Shown: positions 62,440 through 64,000 of the stretch, in pieces
Layout of the letters: the number at the start of each line of letters is the position of its first letter
How positions within the stretch are numbered: the stretch's first letter is position 1
Origin: Mycobacteriaceae bacterium
Lineage (GTDB): Bacteria > Actinomycetota > Actinomycetes > Mycobacteriales > Mycobacteriaceae
DNA: 64,000 bases
NCBI GenBank assembly: GCA_019749805.1
Contig: JAIEPH010000002.1
Location: 62,001-126,000, forward strand
Reading direction: 5' to 3'
Translations under genes and position numbers: made by a program
The notes under the pieces: model-generated
What the model saw: only the letters and a program-made list of their open reading frames with translations
The model's database searches: none
Told to the model about the DNA's origin: nothing

Positions 62440-63309
62440 ATGACCGTCGCACAGCGCGCTGAAACGAAAGCCGCGGCCGCGCGCGGCCGGGACAGGACGA
62501 ACATCGACGAACGGTTGCTGCTGATGGCCGACTGCGCCAACCGGGATGAGCGCCGACGACGGCGGCAACAAATCATCACCGAGTGTCTGCCGATCGCCGA
62601 CCACATTGCCTGCCGATTTGTCGGACGTGGCGAGCCAGCTGAGGACTTAATGCAGGTCGCCCGACTCGGATTGGTCAACAGTGTTGACCGCTTTGTGCCT
62701 GGCAAGGGCCGATTCATGGCGTTCGCGGTGCCGACGATCCGGGGAGAGGTGCGACGGCACTTCCGTGACAGCACCTGGTCGATGCGAGTCCCCCGGAAGG
62801 TTCAGGAGACGCAGCTCAGGATGCGGCGCACCGTGGAAATGCTGTCTCAACGGTTGAGTAGACCGCCGACGAATCAAGAAGTGGCACGAGAACTCGGCGT
62901 CGACGTTGACGACGTATCGCAATCCGAGGCCGCGCACTCGGCGTACCGGCCGCTGTCGCTCGATGCTCCCAGCGGCGAACCTCAGGGAGTACACGTAACC
63001 AGTATCGGCGAATCGGTAGGAGCGGACGATCCAGGCTTCGAGGTTGCCGAGGACCTCATCGTGCTGCGCGAAGTCATCGCTGAATTGGATCCCCGGCGAC
63101 GAGCGATTCTGGGCATGCGTTTCTTCGACTGCTTGACGCAACGGGAAATCGCCTTACGCCTCAACGTCTCGCAGGTACAGGTATCTCGACTCTTGAATGG
63201 CGCGTTGACCCGGCTCCGTCAACGGATGGGTGTCGACGTACCGACGCCGGCGCGTGGGTGGTCCCGGCTGCCGGCAGGAATCGAAGATTCGACGAAAGTA
63301 GTTGATTGA
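62440..63309 (+). CDS. SigB/SigF-type RNA polymerase sigma factor
   Basis: The 289-residue sigma factor has region 2 (LPIADHIACRFVGRGEPAED, RFMAFAVPTIRGEVRRHFRD with STWSMRVPRKVQE), region 3 (LSRPPTNQEVARELGVDVDD) and region 4 (DPRRRAILGMRFFDCLTQRE, NVSQVQVSRLLNGALTRLRQ). The RGEVRRHFRD-WSMRVPR pattern is the SigF/SigB group that governs stress responses. AAGGAGG precedes the ATG. No RsbW-type anti-sigma gene is adjacent, unlike the rsbW-sigF pair of mycobacteria, so this is probably a paralogue. Its stop is 1 nt from the DUF421 start. Confidence 0.9.
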   Translation: MTVAQRAETKAAAARGRDRTNIDERLLLMADCANRDERRRRRQQIITECLPIADHIACRFVGRGEPAEDLMQVARLGLVNSVDRFVPGKGRFMAFAVPTIRGEVRRHFRDSTWSMRVPRKVQETQLRMRRTVEMLSQRLSRPPTNQEVARELGVDVDDVSQSEAAHSAYRPLSLDAPSGEPQGVHVTSIGESVGADDPGFEVAEDLIVLREVIAELDPRRRAILGMRFFDCLTQREIALRLNVSQVQVSRLLNGALTRLRQRMGVDVPTPARGWSRLPAGIEDSTKVVD

Positions 63310-63310
63310 C

Positions 63311-63835
63311 ATGTGGTTTGATTTGTTCAGTGATATCGCCAGGGTGGTGCTGATCGGATCCGCGGCATACATCAGCTTGATCGTGATACTGCGGATATCG
63401 GGGAAGCGCACGCTGGCCAAGCTCAACGCGTTCGACTTGGTGGTCACTGTCGCGGTGGGCTCCACTCTGGCCACGATTCTGCTCAATTCCGAAGTGTCAT
63501 TCGCTGAGGGCGTGACGGCACTCGCGTTGCTGGCCGTGTTGCAATTCCTTGCGGCGACCGTTACATCGAGGTTCACCGTCGGGCGAGCGGTGGTTACCGC
63601 GAGACCCACTCTCCTTGTCTCGCAGGGGCGCTACCTGGACGACGCATTGAGGGGCCAGCGCGTCAGTGTCGACCAGATTCGCCAAGCCATCCGGTCTACG
63701 GGGCAGGGCGATGTCAGCCGGGTCGCCGCAGTGGTACTCGAGCCCGATGGGTCGCTCAGCGTCATCGCCGGAGACAACGTCGGCGACGGGTCAGCGTTGG
63801 CGGGGCTGGGGAATGTTCCCGCGTCAGACCGTTGA
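63311..63835 (+). CDS. DUF421 (YetF-like) membrane protein
   Basis: The 174-residue protein has three N-terminal helices with DUF421 motifs (SGKRTLAKLNAFDLVVTVAV, GSTLATILLNSEVSF) and a cytoplasmic domain (RPTLLVSQGRYLDDALRGQR with VSVDQIRQAIRSTGQGDVS). The ATG at 63311 follows the sigma stop by one base; a TTG at 63302 in frame would overlap the sigma gene. Related B. subtilis genes are linked to the general stress and spore programmes. Co-transcription with the sigma gene suggests a stress role (inference). Confidence 0.85.
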   Translation: MWFDLFSDIARVVLIGSAAYISLIVILRISGKRTLAKLNAFDLVVTVAVGSTLATILLNSEVSFAEGVTALALLAVLQFLAATVTSRFTVGRAVVTARPTLLVSQGRYLDDALRGQRVSVDQIRQAIRSTGQGDVSRVAAVVLEPDGSLSVIAGDNVGDGSALAGLGNVPASDR

Positions 63836-63875
63836 CGGTGTCGACGCCGAATACGTTTCTAGGAAAGGAGAATTC

Positions 63876-63980
63876 ATGACCACAACGCGGTGTTATTCAC
63901 TGCGCGACACGCAACGAGTCCCGAGGGCATCTAGGCAACCAGTGACGGCATCGCTCTGGCTCAGAGGACGGATCGATTGA
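63876..63980 (+). CDS. Possible 34-residue leader peptide
   Basis: A very strong Shine-Dalgarno (AGGAAAGGAG) lies 5 nt before an ATG that opens a 34-codon frame (MTTTRCYSLRDTQRVPRASR then QPVTASLWLRGRID). Its stop overlaps the ATG of the next gene (TGATG). No family is recognised. The placement suggests a small ORF that couples translation to the gene at the window edge. Confidence 0.45.
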   Translation: MTTTRCYSLRDTQRVPRASRQPVTASLWLRGRID

Positions 63981-64000
63981 TGCAGGCGTTGACGGTCAAA
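63980..64000 (+). CDS. Start of a gene running off the right edge
   Basis: An ATG overlaps the stop of the short upstream frame (TGATG) and gives MQALTVK before the window ends. The opening resembles zinc-dependent alcohol or glucose dehydrogenases (M-x-A-L/V-T), but seven residues do not support an assignment. Confidence 0.35.

Overview
This is a GC-rich actinobacterial chromosome segment, almost certainly from a Mycobacterium/Mycolicibacterium species. The evidence is a phosphatidylinositol mannoside block (pgsA, patA, pimA), an LpqH-type lipoprotein, a SigF-type sigma factor, DUF1942/DUF3618/DUF4333 proteins, frequent GTG starts with 1-4 nt gene overlaps, TANNNT boxes 6-7 nt before several start codons (leaderless mRNAs), and a gene order from thrS to hisS that, from memory, matches Rv2614c-Rv2580c of M. 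tuberculosis. The species is not resolved.

Layout. 1-7.1 kb is accessory: a secreted DUF1942-like protein (partial), an alkyltransferase / ECF sigma factor / Clp_N-HTH cluster with a twin-palindrome operator, an AraC protein, small secreted proteins, a GAF-ANTAR regulator and a Gly-Cys-Val tRNA cluster. 7.1-8.2 kb holds a DUF6636-type lipoprotein, the frameshifted relic of a paralogue, and tRNA-Val(CAC). 8.3-13.7 kb is a three-gene overlapping operon (GT2 synthase, GT-C membrane glycosyltransferase with a DUF4397-like tail, GH8 glucanase) that looks like an exopolysaccharide system. 14.2-19.8 kb has a Ser/Thr kinase, DUF3618/DUF1469 envelope-stress-type genes, a proline-repeat secreted protein, an L,D-transpeptidase, a second GAF-ANTAR protein and a DUF1990 protein.

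19.9-57.8 kb is mostly conserved core. It runs aldo/keto reductase, thioesterase, thrS, Ap4A phosphorylase-like HIT, pgsA, patA, pimA, Nudix; pdxS-tesB-pdxT; yebC; ruvCAB under an SOS box; gabT and an aldehyde dehydrogenase; yajC-secD-secF, a solute-binding lipoprotein, apt, rel; two tandem cyclophilins, an MBL hydrolase and hisS. Accessory genes are inserted in this backbone: a fadE with a 28-bp perfect palindrome at its start codon, TetR and MarR genes each divergent from an alpha/beta hydrolase, and an MscS channel. Four gene relics also lie here: a truncated divergent TetR/CocE pair, a carboxylic-acid-reductase C-terminus, and a VOC gene with an internal deletion.

57.9-64 kb is accessory again: an ACMSD-type amidohydrolase, a Tat lipoprotein MBL hydrolase with membrane partners, LpqH-like and LpqE/PCuAC-like lipoproteins, a SigF-type sigma factor without a visible anti-sigma gene, a DUF421 protein, a short leader ORF, and the start of a further gene at the edge.

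All identifications come from reading the sequence and recalled family features. No database search was possible.
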